This document shows positions 8,504-17,462 of a DNA stretch of 44,161 bases, piece after piece; position 1 is the stretch's first letter, and every line of letters begins with the position of its first letter. This stretch comes from Opitutia bacterium (lineage in GTDB: Bacteria; Verrucomicrobiota; Verrucomicrobiia; Opitutales; Seribacteraceae). The notes beneath the pieces were generated by a model. It had not been told where the DNA came from, did not search any database, and worked only from the letters and a program-made list of their open reading frames with translations. The DNA lies in contig JABGWU010000266.1 of NCBI GenBank assembly GCA_018645475.1, positions 1 through 44,161 of the forward strand, read 5' to 3'. The translations under genes were made by a program, and so were the position numbers.

Positions 8504-9519
8504 TAAGAAAGATTAGCTTCTGCCAAGGCTTTTTCCTGTTGTGCAATCTTCAGATCTTCCTCAACCATTAAAGAAACAAGTCCCTTAAATGTGGTCTTAG
8601 GTTCCCACCCCAAGTGAGTCTTAGCTTTTTGGGGATTTCCAATTAAAAGATCCACTTCCGCTGGGCGCTCATATTTTTTATCAAATCCAACACACTGTTC
8701 CCAATCCAAGTCCAGGCAGGTAAAAGTCTCCTCAAGGAATTCACGCACGGTATGGGTTTCATTAGTAGCAATGACAAAATCATCCGGTTTGTCCTGTTGT
8801 AACATCAACCACATTGCTTCTACATATTCTTTCGCGTACCCCCAATCTCTTTTCGAATCCAGGTTCCCAAGAATCAATTTTTTTTGTAAACCTAATTTAA
8901 TGCGAGTGGCGGCACGGGTAATCTTTCGGGTAACAAAAGTTTCTCCTCGTCTAGGGGATTCGTGATTAAATAGAATTCCACTATTGGCATGCATGTTATA
9001 AGACTCACGATAATTCACCGTTAACCAATGAGCATAGACTTTTGCACAAGCATAGGGTGAGCGTGGCCAAAACGGCGTTGTTTCAACTTGAGGAACTTCT
9101 TGTACTTTTCCGTACATCTCAGAAGATGATGCTTGATAATATCGAACCTTCTCTACTAATCCAGCTTCACGAATTGCTTCCAAAATACGCACCGCACCAA
9201 GCCCAGTAACATCACCTGTATACTCTGGAATGTCATAAGAAACTCTGACGTGACTCTGCGCACCGAGATTATAAATTTCATCAGGTTGTAAATCATAGAG
9301 TAGTTTGACCAACTGAACAGCATCTGCAAGATCACCATAATGAAGATATAATTTTGTATCATCGAGCAATGGATCTTTATATAAATGATCCAATCGCGAT
9401 GTGTTGAAAGTGGATGCACGCCTTACTATGCCATGAACTTCATATCCTTTATCAAGTAATAATTCCGCCAAATAAGAACCATCTTGTCCAGTAATACCAG
9501 TTATTAACGCTTTTTTCAT
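8503..9519 (-). CDS. gmd: GDP-mannose 4,6-dehydratase
   Basis: A 338-residue NADP-dependent SDR enzyme making GDP-4-keto-6-deoxy-D-mannose from GDP-mannose, the first step to GDP-L-fucose and GDP-rhamnose. It has the [15 protein letters not shown] Rossmann motif (8-22), the catalytic Tyr156-x3-Lys160 (SPYACAK), and the hallmark [18 protein letters not shown] and [20 protein letters not shown] segments. It is first gene of the gmd-fcl pair. A promoter with TATAAT ends only 9 bases before the ATG, so the mRNA may be almost leaderless. Confidence 0.96.
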   Translation of the reverse strand: MKKALITGITGQDGSYLAELLLDKGYEVHGIVRRASTFNTSRLDHLYKDPLLDDTKLYLHYGDLADAVQLVKLLYDLQPDEIYNLGAQSHVRVSYDIPEYTGDVTGLGAVRILEAIREAGLVEKVRYYQASSSEMYGKVQEVPQVETTPFWPRSPYACAKVYAHWLTVNYRESYNMHANSGILFNHESPRRGETFVTRKITRAATRIKLGLQKKLILGNLDSKRDWGYAKEYVEAMWLMLQQDKPDDFVIATNETHTVREFLEETFTCLDLDWEQCVGFDKKYERPAEVDLLIGNPQKAKTHLGWEPKTTFKGLVSLMVEEDLKIAQQEKALAEANLS

Positions 9520-9528
9520 AAAGAATCT

Positions 9529-9557
9529 ATTATATACTTAGAAATAAATTTCGTAAA
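9529..9557 (-). promoter_or_regulatory. Putative sigma-70-type promoter of gmd-fcl
   Basis: Read on the minus strand: -35 TTTACG (9557-9552), a 17-base spacer, then a perfect -10 TATAAT (9534-9529). Transcription would begin near 9522, about three bases before the gmd ATG (9519). This is a sequence match only. Confidence 0.5.
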
Positions 9558-9593
9558 GAGTACATTCGTAATAATATAGGGAACTCTAGTTCG

Positions 9594-9599
9594 TTGACA
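9594..9599 (+). promoter_or_regulatory. TTGACA, possible -35 element of tRNA-Val
   Basis: A perfect TTGACA lies 40 bases upstream of the tRNA 5' end. No convincing -10 is found at 16-18 bases, so the assignment is weak. The same stretch forms a short inverted TTGAC/GTCAA (9594-9598 and 9615-9619). Confidence 0.3.
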
Positions 9600-9639
9600 C
9601 TTCATTAGTTATTCGTCAAAAAGATTTCTATCAAAAAGG

Positions 9640-9716
9640 GGGGGATTAGCTCAGTTGGTTAGAGCGCATGCATGACACGCATGAGGTCGGCAGTTCGAAT
9701 CTGCCATCTCCCACCA
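9640..9716 (+). tRNA. tRNA-Val (anticodon GAC)
   Basis: A complete cloverleaf of 77 bases. Acceptor GGGGGAT (9640-9646) pairs with ATCTCCC (9706-9712) with one G-U; D arm GCTC/GAGC; anticodon stem CATGC/GCATG with loop ATGACAC, giving anticodon GAC; T arm GGCAG/CTGCC with loop TTCGAAT. The 3' CCA is encoded (9714-9716). It stands alone between the gmd promoter and the sulfatase-fold gene. Confidence 0.96.
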
Positions 9717-9919
9717 TTTGGTACATAGCCTTAGAATATACCCGGTATAGATATTATAGAGCAGTTGGAGTAAACTGTAATACCCGCTTTACCATTTCTC
9801 AAAAAGTAAATAACTTTCCATTTTATATTCTCTAATGAAATTATGCGTGATAACTAAATCTCAACATGGCTTTGGTAATCACCTAGATCTTCTTTTAATG
9901 GCTTTTTAGTTAATTGGTG
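9717..9919. other. About 200 bases without a firm gene between tRNA-Val and the LTA-synthase-like gene
   Basis: This A/T-rich stretch holds only one short open frame (9835-9909, listed separately). I see no strong hairpin, no duplicated tRNA 3' end that would mark an attachment site, and no convincing promoter. Confidence 0.6.
9835..9909 (+). CDS. Possible 24-codon upstream ORF
   Basis: An ATG-initiated frame of 24 codons (begins MKLCVITKSQHG, ends in TAG) finishes 10 bases before the ATG of the LTA-synthase-like gene. The start MKLCVITK resembles the first strand of many glycosyltransferases, so it could be a remnant, a leader peptide or chance. There is no codon-level evidence either way. 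Confidence 0.2.
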   Translation: MKLCVITKSQHGFGNHLDLLLMAF

Positions 9920-11755
9920 ATGAATTTCTACTATGCACTAATTTCAAATTGGATCGTATTACTTCTTGTATACTCATCCTCGAGAGTAGCCTTTCTTGTC
10001 TCTAATTTCCAAAGTTTCCCAAGTTTTTCTTATTGGGATTTTATTGAAGGTATCAGATTTGATTTATCCGCATTAGCATACATTAATGCTATCTATTTTT
10101 TACTACTTTCTATTTCTTCGAATAATAAAAAAAGAAGAGCTTATTATTTAGTACAAAAATATTTCTTTATTATGACGAACAGTTTATTCGTTATTTTGAA
10201 TAACATCGACATAGTTTATTTTAAATTCAACCTAAGGAGAAGTTCCAATGAAATATTTAACTTAGTGGAAAATAGCCAAGATATTTTGGTACTCATACCA
10301 AAATTCATTCTATATTACTGGCCCGTTACCCTACTTACGATTCTTCAATTATGGCTATTGCTTCGGGCGACTCCAAGCATCTCCACAAACCCTCCTAGAA
10401 ACCTTCTCGTTAATGTATTTAGAATATTAACTATCATTGGATCGAGTATTTTGTTTGCTCGAGGAGGTATACAACTTAAACCAATCAAACCAATTAATGC
10501 AGGTGAGGTTTTTCAATCACTAAATAGTGCCTTAGTGCTTAACACACCATTTTACTTAATTCATACTTTTAATAAGAATGAGTTAGAAAAGATTTCCGAG
10601 TTTTCGAAAAGCGAAATCAATTCTGCTTTTAACACTACCAAGCATTACAATAAAAATAGCATAAGGGATTTAAATGTTGTAATTATTATAGTCGAAAGTT
10701 TATCCAAAGAATTTGTGGGGTATTACAATAATGGAGAAGGCTATACTCCATTCTTGGACAACTTAATGAAAAATTCATTAGTTTTCGAAAATGCTTTTGC
10801 AAATGGGTTAAGATCTATTGATGCCGTTCCTGCAATTATTTCCTCCGTTCCCAGCTTGATGAATGATCCATTTATAAACTCAAAATATGCGAATAATAAT
10901 GTGCCTAGTTTGTCTTCGATTTTAAATAAAGAAGGTTATAAAAGCTCTTTTTTCCACGGCGGAAGGCGTGGGACGATGGGATTTCTGGGATATTGCAATC
11001 AGGTAATGTTTGATCAGTACATAGGGATGGAAGATTTTCCTGAACAAAGATATTTCGATGGGGATTGGGGAATTTATGATGAACCATTTTTAGTATTTTC
11101 AGCGAATGAACTGATCAAAGCAAAAAAACCTTTTTTTACCACTATCTTTACATTATCATCTCATCCTCCCTTCAATCTTCCTAAAAAATTTACTAACTTT
11201 TTCCCTAAAGGTGAAAACAAAATCCATGAATTAATTGGATATAGCGATTATTCGCTTAAGATGTTCTTCAATAAAATAAAAAATAAAAATTGGTTTAAAA
11301 AAACACTTTTCGTTATTACTGCCGACCATACATCAAGCGAGACTTTTCATTCAAAATCTAATGGATATTTAAATAGACATAAGATCCCGCTATTCTTTTA
11401 CCTTGGTGATAATTCACTTAAAGGAAATCAATTTAATATCACACAACAAATTGACATTATGCCTACTATTCTCGATTTAATTGGCTACGATAAAAAGTTC
11501 TTTTCTTTTGGCAAATCTGCACTAAGAAAAGAAAGTTGGGCAGTAATTGGAAACGATCAAGAAAAGTTTCTTCTTACTGAGAATGGCATATTGCACAAAA
11601 ATTTAGCTAAATTTAAATCCTATAAAGATTATCAATTAAAAGAATCAATTAACATAAAGTCTAAAGACGCGATCAAACTAAGAGCAATTGAACAAAGTTT
11701 TAATAATCGAATGATAAACAACCACTTTGAAACAGAAAGGCTACCCAGTGATTGA
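9920..11755 (+). CDS. Inner-membrane LTA synthase/phosphoglycerol transferase-like sulfatase-fold protein
   Basis: A membrane protein of about 611 residues with around five hydrophobic segments in the first 190 residues, then an extracytoplasmic sulfatase/alkaline-phosphatase-fold domain. Conserved elements: the metal-binding Glu in VVIIIVESL (about 255-263), NGLRSIDAVPAI, where Ser301 (numbered from TTG 9914) is the likely nucleophile in the place of the LtaS Thr, FFHGGRRGTMGF, TLSSHPPF and the metal site TADHTSSE. Relatives transfer phosphoglycerol or phosphoethanolamine to glycans or lipids. In a Gram-negative setting a periplasmic glucan or LPS decoration role is likely; the substrate is unknown. 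The frame also has TTG (9914) and GTG (9917); I prefer the ATG at 9920. A short membrane protein follows. Confidence 0.82.
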   Translation: MNFYYALISNWIVLLLVYSSSRVAFLVSNFQSFPSFSYWDFIEGIRFDLSALAYINAIYFLLLSISSNNKKRRAYYLVQKYFFIMTNSLFVILNNIDIVYFKFNLRRSSNEIFNLVENSQDILVLIPKFILYYWPVTLLTILQLWLLLRATPSISTNPPRNLLVNVFRILTIIGSSILFARGGIQLKPIKPINAGEVFQSLNSALVLNTPFYLIHTFNKNELEKISEFSKSEINSAFNTTKHYNKNSIRDLNVVIIIVESLSKEFVGYYNNGEGYTPFLDNLMKNSLVFENAFANGLRSIDAVPAIISSVPSLMNDPFINSKYANNNVPSLSSILNKEGYKSSFFHGGRRGTMGFLGYCNQVMFDQYIGMEDFPEQRYFDGDWGIYDEPFLVFSANELIKAKKPFFTTIFTLSSHPPFNLPKKFTNFFPKGENKIHELIGYSDYSLKMFFNKIKNKNWFKKTLFVITADHTSSETFHSKSNGYLNRHKIPLFFYLGDNSLKGNQFNITQQIDIMPTILDLIGYDKKFFSFGKSALRKESWAVIGNDQEKFLLTENGILHKNLAKFKSYKDYQLKESINIKSKDAIKLRAIEQSFNNRMINNHFETERLPSD

Positions 11756-11772
11756 TTCAAAACTAACTTACT

Positions 11773-11958
11773 ATGACAGATAAACCTAAAAATCGCTTAG
11801 AAAAATTGATTATTATAATTCTATCTGTTGCCTTTGGTACGATTTGGTTACTAGCTCATTGGAATTTGTCTCGCCAACCACCACACCATAAAGGTCCGGG
11901 TAGTGTTGGATATGAAGACCCCGTCGCCACATCTCCCTCCAATTCAGATAGTGAGTAA
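11773..11958 (+). CDS. Small single-span membrane protein, unknown function
   Basis: A 61-residue protein: basic N-terminus (about 1-11), one hydrophobic helix (about 12-28, LIIIILSVAFGTIWLLA), then a hydrophilic Pro/Ser-rich tail with a His pair (PPHHKGPG). It lies 17 bases after the LTA-synthase-like gene and its stop overlaps the GTG start of the SDR gene by 8 bases, so it is very likely translated as part of this operon. I do not recognise a family. Topology suggests the tail is periplasmic or cytoplasmic depending on orientation; the positive N-terminus favours N-in. Confidence 0.6.
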   Translation: MTDKPKNRLEKLIIIILSVAFGTIWLLAHWNLSRQPPHHKGPGSVGYEDPVATSPSNSDSE

Positions 11959-12628
11959 AATTGCCTGTATAAGCGGTTGTTCACGTGGACTAGGACGTGC
12001 CATGGCCCAAGAATTTTCTGCACGCGGGTGGAAAATTGCAGGAGGTGCACGTAACATTAAGGAATTAGAAAGTTTAAAATCTTTGCTGCAAACTGACCAT
12101 CTTCTTCACCCCTTTGATATAACTATTTCCGAAGAAGTTGATTCTTTTTCCCGATTAGTCGAAAAGAAATTAGGTATACCAGACCTCCTAATTAATAACG
12201 CTGGACTGATTAATCAAAACGCTCCCTTGACAGAGATATCTTCAAAAGAATTTGCCTCCGTTATCGCGGTCAATCTTGGAGGTATTCATAATATGATTCG
12301 TTCCTTCGTACCCTTAATGGAAAGAATTGAAAAAGGTATAATAGTAAATTTTAGTTCTTATTGGGGACAATCGAGTGCAGCGGATGTTGGTCCCTATTGT
12401 GCATCAAAATGGGGAGTGGAAGGATTAACGAGGTCCCTTTCTCAGGAACTGCCAAATAACTTAGGTGCAGTTGCTTTTAACCCAGGTATCGTCAATACAG
12501 ATATGCTTCGCTCTACATTTGGAAAAGAAGCTGAAAACTATGAATCACCTGACCAATGGGCTAAACATGCAGTCAGCAAACTTGAAGAATTATCTCTCAA
12601 AGACTCAGGCAAAACCATTATCGGATAA
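11951..12628 (+). CDS. Short-chain dehydrogenase/reductase (SDR)
   Basis: A classical SDR oxidoreductase of about 226 residues with unknown substrate. It shows the cofactor motif SGCSRGLGRAMA (a TGxxxGxG variant), LLINNAG, a Ser in NFSSYWG and the catalytic YCASK, followed by the typical NPGIVNTDM loop. I chose GTG at 11951 because the Rossmann strand (KIACISG) begins right after it; the open frame runs upstream to 11903, but those 16 extra residues look unrelated and lie inside the preceding small gene. The 8-base overlap (GTGAGTAA) suggests coupled translation. Confidence 0.85.
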   Translation: MSKIACISGCSRGLGRAMAQEFSARGWKIAGGARNIKELESLKSLLQTDHLLHPFDITISEEVDSFSRLVEKKLGIPDLLINNAGLINQNAPLTEISSKEFASVIAVNLGGIHNMIRSFVPLMERIEKGIIVNFSSYWGQSSAADVGPYCASKWGVEGLTRSLSQELPNNLGAVAFNPGIVNTDMLRSTFGKEAENYESPDQWAKHAVSKLEELSLKDSGKTIIG

Positions 12629-12701
12629 AAGCTAGGCTTGTAATGCCAATTTCAACTAAAATACTCTTTATCTTATCTTATAAACAAGTTACCAAATTAA
12701 T

Positions 12702-13001
12702 ATGCTTATCCATACTGTTATTTTTTGGCTAAAAGAAGGACTGAACGACGAAGAACGAAATAAGTTTTTTAAAGGAGTTGAAACTTTAGGTTTAATAAAG
12801 TCCGTCGAACATACTTTTATCGGGACTCCGGCTGACACGCCTGAAAGGCCCGTTGTGGATAATTCTTATGATTGTGCCTTAACCGTGGTTATAAGAGATT
12901 TGGAACAACACGATGATTATCAAGTAGATCCCATTCACTTAGAGTTTATAAAGGAATGTGCGAACCTTTGGCAAAAAGTACAAATTTTTGACGCAGACTA
13001 G
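12702..13001 (+). CDS. Dabb (stress-responsive A/B barrel) family protein
   Basis: A 99-residue protein matching the dimeric ferredoxin-like Dabb family: it opens with MLIHTVIFWLK and ends with the typical DPIHLEFIKEC helix that follows a DLEQHDDYQVDP segment. Members include olivetolic acid cyclase and many stress-induced proteins; most bacterial ones have no known reaction. The gene is 73 bases after the SDR gene. Its TAG overlaps the convergent permease stop (palindromic CTAG, 12998-13001). Confidence 0.8.
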   Translation: MLIHTVIFWLKEGLNDEERNKFFKGVETLGLIKSVEHTFIGTPADTPERPVVDNSYDCALTVVIRDLEQHDDYQVDPIHLEFIKECANLWQKVQIFDAD

Positions 13002-14161
13002 ATTTTTTCCTTAGAATTGGATTGATTTGCCAGGAATCGAACTAGACCATAGGCAAGAATTACTGCCATAGGACCAATAATAAAACCCTGCGGGCCATAG
13101 GAAAGTATTCCACCAATGATGCCAAGGAAAAGCATAAAACTTAGCCAGGCACCTTGATCATGAAGCCTTCTGCCCATGCGAATTCTAATTTGACTGATCG
13201 CATAATTAGATAGTAAACACAAACTAGCCATGACTAGAGCAGTTACAGGTTCACCTTTTGTCCAAACCAAAGAGGACAAAGGAAGCCAAACCATAGCACT
13301 ACCGACAACAGGAACCAGTCCAATAAAGGCACCCAAGAAGAAAACAGGAAGAAAAAAGAAGCCACCTATTAAATGTGCAACTAAAGCTAATGCCACGCCT
13401 CTCACAAGTGATGTAAGAACAGTATCATTTAATAAACGAAGGGTAATTTTGCGATGCAGATTTAACCAAGAATGAACTTCTGCCTGCTCAAAACCGCCAA
13501 TTCTCATAGCTCCTTTAAGAAAACCTCCTCCGTGTGCATAAAGGAAAGAAAGAGCAATCAAAGCAAGTGCCAATTCAGCCACAAAACCTTGAGTCCCCTT
13601 AAACAGGAACTCTAAAAAAGTTCCCGAAAACTCGCGAGTATCACCGACCATATTAGAAACAAACTGAACCGTTTTCTCTTCATCAATTGGAAGGCGGGGA
13701 TAGATAGCTTGAATTTCTTGAATACGTCCAGATATGCTACTCAAAAGGGCATCCCTCCCCTCCTCTTCGCCTAATGCAATAGAAATAATTGTATCAATCA
13801 TACCCTGACGGGGATTCGATGCTTCCCAAATAATCAATAAAAATGGAGAAAGAATAACTAATAACAGAGATAATGTTGCCAGAACTGCACATAGTTCTGA
13901 ACGTCTTCTCACATTTAAATTAGGAAGAATTTTCTTACCTAAATACTCAATTGGTCGAAAAAAAACAGGGTATGTTAATGCAGCTAAAGAAACTGCAAAA
14001 AGGATGAATTCAAAAAGAGGTGAAAAGGTTCCATACAATGGAATAATTAGAAGCAATAGAGCAATTAACAGAAGTCCCCGTTTCTTCCATAATAGCCAAA
14101 ATGCATCTCTTTTTAAAGAAAGTAGATCTTTAGTCTCTTCATTTTCGCTAATGTCTTGCAT
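12998..14161 (-). CDS. AI-2E family transporter (permease)
   Basis: A polytopic inner-membrane protein of 387 residues with the AI-2E/UPF0118 layout: two to three N-terminal spans, a central amphipathic soluble region (about 130-190), then a block of five or so spans containing GLVPVVGS and the glycine-rich ending LGIIGGILSYGPQGFIIGPMAV. Members export signals or sodium/protons; the substrate here is unknown. The annotated frame can also begin at TTG 14164; the ATG at 14161 directly follows it and is preferred. It lies 27 bases downstream of the uvrA-like gene and may be co-transcribed with it. Confidence 0.85.
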   Translation of the reverse strand: MQDISENEETKDLLSLKRDAFWLLWKKRGLLLIALLLLIIPLYGTFSPLFEFILFAVSLAALTYPVFFRPIEYLGKKILPNLNVRRRSELCAVLATLSLLLVILSPFLLIIWEASNPRQGMIDTIISIALGEEEGRDALLSSISGRIQEIQAIYPRLPIDEEKTVQFVSNMVGDTREFSGTFLEFLFKGTQGFVAELALALIALSFLYAHGGGFLKGAMRIGGFEQAEVHSWLNLHRKITLRLLNDTVLTSLVRGVALALVAHLIGGFFFLPVFFLGAFIGLVPVVGSAMVWLPLSSLVWTKGEPVTALVMASLCLLSNYAISQIRIRMGRRLHDQGAWLSFMLFLGIIGGILSYGPQGFIIGPMAVILAYGLVRFLANQSNSKEKI

Positions 14162-14187
14162 CAAAGATTACTATGTTAATTGAATGC

Positions 14188-17064
14188 CTAAGCCCTCGCA
14201 AGATGCTTTCGTAAGAAGGTGCCAGTTAATGTATTTTCTTGCGTTAATTGTTTCGGGTTTCCAGTAAATACTAATTTTCCGCCTTTTTTTCCCCCCATTG
14301 GGCCAATCTCAATAATATGATCTGCTAGGCGAATGACATCAAGGTTATGTTCAATTACGATGATTGTATTACCAGCATCTCTAAGTTTAAATAATAAATT
14401 CATAAGACGCTGAATATCCAACCAATGCAGGCCTGTGGTTGGTTCATCTAACAAATAAAGTACTTTACCACTTTGCTTGCGACTCAACTCCAAAGAAAGT
14501 TTAAGGCGTTGCGCCTCTCCTCCAGAAAGTGTGTTTGAGGGCTGACCTAATTTTAAGTAGCCTAGACCTACAGCCTCCAAAGTATCTAGTTTAGCAAGAA
14601 CTGAAGGATTTTTTAAAAAGAGTTCTCTTGCATCAGAAATAGTCATGGCAAGAATATCGGCAATATTATAACCCTTAAAGCGTACCTCCAAGGTTTCCCG
14701 ATTATAACGCTGCCCTTTGCAACTCTCGCATTCAACAAAGACATCAGCAAGAAATTGCATATCTAACTTGACCATTCCATCTCCCTTACATCGCTCGCAG
14801 CGCCCGCCAGGTAAATTAAAACTGAACCGACCGGGACTATATCCACGAATTCGACTTAATGAACATTGAGAGAATAACTTTCTCAGTAAATCGAAAAGCT
14901 TAACATATGTGGCTGGATTAGAACGGGGACTTTTCCCAATAGGAGATTGATCCACCCGAACGGCTTGATCGAAAAATTCAACTCCTTCAATTCCAGAATG
15001 AGCACCTGGTAATTGTTTTGCGCGATGCAATTGATTGGCGGCCGACTTGGCAAGGACTTCATTAACCAGTGTACTTTTACCGGACCCCGAAACTCCACAA
15101 ACAACTGTAAGAAGACCAACTGGAAAAGACACATCAATTTTCTTAAGATTATTTGCCCGAGCAGAGCGTATGGTCAATTCAGCTTTTGTCGGAAGTTTAT
15201 CAATACCATCTTTTTCAACTTTTTCCTTACCGGAAAGAAAAGGTCCGGTCGAACTACCATCATCCTTCATGCAAGACCTAACATCACCAGAAAACATTAA
15301 TTCTCCCCCTTGAGTTCCGGGCCCAGGTCCAACCTCCAACAAATGATCGCAGGCAAGAAGGGTATCTGCATCATGTTCAACAACCACAACTGTATTTCCT
15401 CTATCACGTAAACCGTAGAGGACTTCGATTAAACGATGATGGTCAGAGGGATGCAAACCCACGCTAGGTTCGTCCAGTGCGTAAATAACTCCAACTAAAC
15501 CCATTCCAAGTTGTGTGGCTAAACGAGCCCTTTGAGCCTCTCCACCACTTAATGTTGAATATGGCCTATCTAAATTAAGATAGCCTAGTCCAACTTGATT
15601 GAGAAAGCCCAGTCTTTGCTCCAATCCATTTATAGCATCAAAAACTTTTTTGTACTTAGCATTTTTTAAAACATTATTTAATACAAATTGCCAAGCTTCC
15701 TCAGAAGGAAGTGATAAAAAATAGTCAAAAGATTTTTCTCCCAACAAAACTGAACGAGAAAAAGATGAAAGCCGGTGCCCGGAACAAGTCGAACAAGTTG
15801 TGCCAATTTGATAGCTTAATAATCGTGTTCGTAAACTTTCACTACTTGTACTCCTCATAGTTTGAGAAAGATCTTTTAAAATGCCGGGAAATGTCTGTTT
15901 CTTTGCCTTACCACGCCCAATCTGGAGTTTTATTTCAAACTTGGTAATTTCATCTCCATGCAAGAGAAATTTTTTTGTTTCCTTGGGTAAATCAGACCAT
16001 GGCAACTTTAAGTCAAGTGGCATCTGTTCAGAAAGTTGTTTTAGAATATTCTTTCTCAAATTAACCATTTTTCTTGATCCAAGTCTCCATGCCTTAACTG
16101 CACCTTTGGCTAATGAAAGTGACACATCTGGAATAATTAAGTCCTCTCGAAAAGAAAGAACCTGTCCTAGACCGCCACAAGTTTCACAAGCACCATCCGG
16201 ATGATTCCATGAAAAATGTCTCGGGGTTAAATTAGGGTAGCTTAAACCACATTTTTCACATGCATAACCTTGAGAAAAAAAAACTTCTTCATAAGAACCA
16301 TCAGCAGTTTCTATTAGAGCAAAAGCCCTCTCTTCCCCTTCATTAAAAGCTAATTCCAGAGAATCAGACAATCGACTTCGACTATTTTGATCAACCTGCA
16401 CTCGATCAACCACCAAATCTACTTGAAGTATTCGTCCCTTTGTTTTTTCTGGAATCAGATCTCGATCATCTAATCGCTTAATGTCTCCCTCAATTCGAAC
16501 TCGCTGAAAACCCCTTCTTTCAAAATTAGGCAATTCCTCCCTAAGAATTGAAGCTTTTGCTTCAAAAATCGGGGCCAAAATCAAAATCTTTTTCTCCATT
16601 GCATCGCATAATAACTGATCAACGCAATCATCAAGACTCCTTTTTGAAACACTTGCTCCATCTAGAGGACAGTAGGGAGAACCAACAGTTGCCCAAAGTA
16701 ACCTAGAATAATCTGCAATTTCTGTTGCCGTGGCTAGAGTACTTCGAGGTCCAGTTGCCCCTGCAACCGCTTGCTCAATTGAAAGAACAGGTGATAAACC
16801 TTCAACATAATCTACATCTGGTCGCCTAACTTTCTCCAATGCCTGCCGTGCTTTGGTAGACAAACTTTCAACATACTTCCTATGCCCCTCTGCAGCCAAA
16901 ACATCGAATACGAGAGAGGACTTACCAGAACCACTTACGCCCGTTACACCTGTTAGTTGTCCACGGGGAAAAAAGGCGGTAACATTATTTAAATTATTTT
17001 CACGAGCACCTTTGACATGAATAAATGTACTATTCTTTTTTTTCACTTCTTGCCTCTTACCCAC
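14188..17064 (-). CDS. uvrA: UvrA-family excinuclease ABC subunit A
   Basis: A 958-residue double ABC ATPase. Walker A motifs occur at 42-50 (GVSGSGKSS) and in the second half (GVSGSGKSTLV), with both signature motifs (STLSGGEAQRARL and NTLSGGEAQRLKL) and Walker B (YALDEPSVGLHP, YLLDEPTTGLH). Cys-rich zinc modules are present (CEKCG...CETCGGLG, CSTCSG and CERCKG...CESCKG). The UvrB-binding region is present (DLVVDRVQVD). Length is that of canonical UvrA, which scans DNA for lesions and loads UvrB. Some usually strict positions differ, such as LSIEQAVAGATGPRSTLATA in place of the common IDQK..NPRSTVGTV, so it could be a paralogue. The start is GTG. It diverges from a glutaredoxin gene across 96 bases. 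Confidence 0.88.
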   Translation of the reverse strand: MGKRQEVKKKNSTFIHVKGARENNLNNVTAFFPRGQLTGVTGVSGSGKSSLVFDVLAAEGHRKYVESLSTKARQALEKVRRPDVDYVEGLSPVLSIEQAVAGATGPRSTLATATEIADYSRLLWATVGSPYCPLDGASVSKRSLDDCVDQLLCDAMEKKILILAPIFEAKASILREELPNFERRGFQRVRIEGDIKRLDDRDLIPEKTKGRILQVDLVVDRVQVDQNSRSRLSDSLELAFNEGEERAFALIETADGSYEEVFFSQGYACEKCGLSYPNLTPRHFSWNHPDGACETCGGLGQVLSFREDLIIPDVSLSLAKGAVKAWRLGSRKMVNLRKNILKQLSEQMPLDLKLPWSDLPKETKKFLLHGDEITKFEIKLQIGRGKAKKQTFPGILKDLSQTMRSTSSESLRTRLLSYQIGTTCSTCSGHRLSSFSRSVLLGEKSFDYFLSLPSEEAWQFVLNNVLKNAKYKKVFDAINGLEQRLGFLNQVGLGYLNLDRPYSTLSGGEAQRARLATQLGMGLVGVIYALDEPSVGLHPSDHHRLIEVLYGLRDRGNTVVVVEHDADTLLACDHLLEVGPGPGTQGGELMFSGDVRSCMKDDGSSTGPFLSGKEKVEKDGIDKLPTKAELTIRSARANNLKKIDVSFPVGLLTVVCGVSGSGKSTLVNEVLAKSAANQLHRAKQLPGAHSGIEGVEFFDQAVRVDQSPIGKSPRSNPATYVKLFDLLRKLFSQCSLSRIRGYSPGRFSFNLPGGRCERCKGDGMVKLDMQFLADVFVECESCKGQRYNRETLEVRFKGYNIADILAMTISDARELFLKNPSVLAKLDTLEAVGLGYLKLGQPSNTLSGGEAQRLKLSLELSRKQSGKVLYLLDEPTTGLHWLDIQRLMNLLFKLRDAGNTIIVIEHNLDVIRLADHIIEIGPMGGKKGGKLVFTGNPKQLTQENTLTGTFLRKHLARA

Positions 17065-17160
17065 ACTAAATTAGCATGATAGTACTTTTAAAAAATGCAA
17101 AACAAAGAATCTTATCTATTCGCTTTAATAACTAGTTAAACAGAAAATAAATTAATTAAT

Positions 17161-17424
17161 ATGAGCTTACCAATTTTATATATTAAGCAAGGCTGTCCCT
17201 GGTGCATTGATGCATTGGAATATTTCAAACAGGTAGACCTTAAACTTGAAGTGGTGGATGTCATCCAAAACCCAAGCAGAATGTCAGACTTGATTGAATG
17301 CAGTAGCCAAAACAAAACTCCGACTTTAAAAAACGAAGATTTTATTGTGAAGGATTTTGATGTTCAAGAATTCAAGCAAGCAATGCTTGAAAATCCAACA
17401 GAAGCTAAGAAATTAGGTCTGTAA
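17161..17424 (+). CDS. Glutaredoxin-like thiol oxidoreductase
   Basis: An 87-residue cytoplasmic thioredoxin-fold protein with a dithiol active site CPWC (residues 12-15) and the cis-Pro motif TPTLK (about 58-62). It would reduce disulfides or mixed disulfides with glutathione or another low-molecular-weight thiol. The usual C-terminal GGxD glutathione site is replaced by KDFDVQEF, so thiol specificity is open. It is a lone + gene between the - strand uvrA-like and lipoprotein genes. No Shine-Dalgarno; the upstream region is A/T only. Confidence 0.85.
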   Translation: MSLPILYIKQGCPWCIDALEYFKQVDLKLEVVDVIQNPSRMSDLIECSSQNKTPTLKNEDFIVKDFDVQEFKQAMLENPTEAKKLGL

Positions 17425-17462
17425 ATCTTAGTTCAAGATCCAAGGTAAAGTTTCGAAAAAGA

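Noticed and set aside
9594-9620. TTGAC/GTCAA inverted repeat upstream of tRNA-Val as an operator
   Set aside because: Arms of five bases separated by 16 are expected by chance; kept only as a possible -35 element.
9640-9716. tRNA-Val as an integration site for a mobile island
   Set aside because: No integrase, no repeat of the tRNA 3' end and no phage-type genes were found on either side.
11977-11992. CACGTG-centred sequence resembling a ParB parS site
   Set aside because: Only the central CACGTG fits; the flanks (TTGTT and GACTA) do not match TGTTNCACGTGNAACA, and it lies inside the SDR gene.
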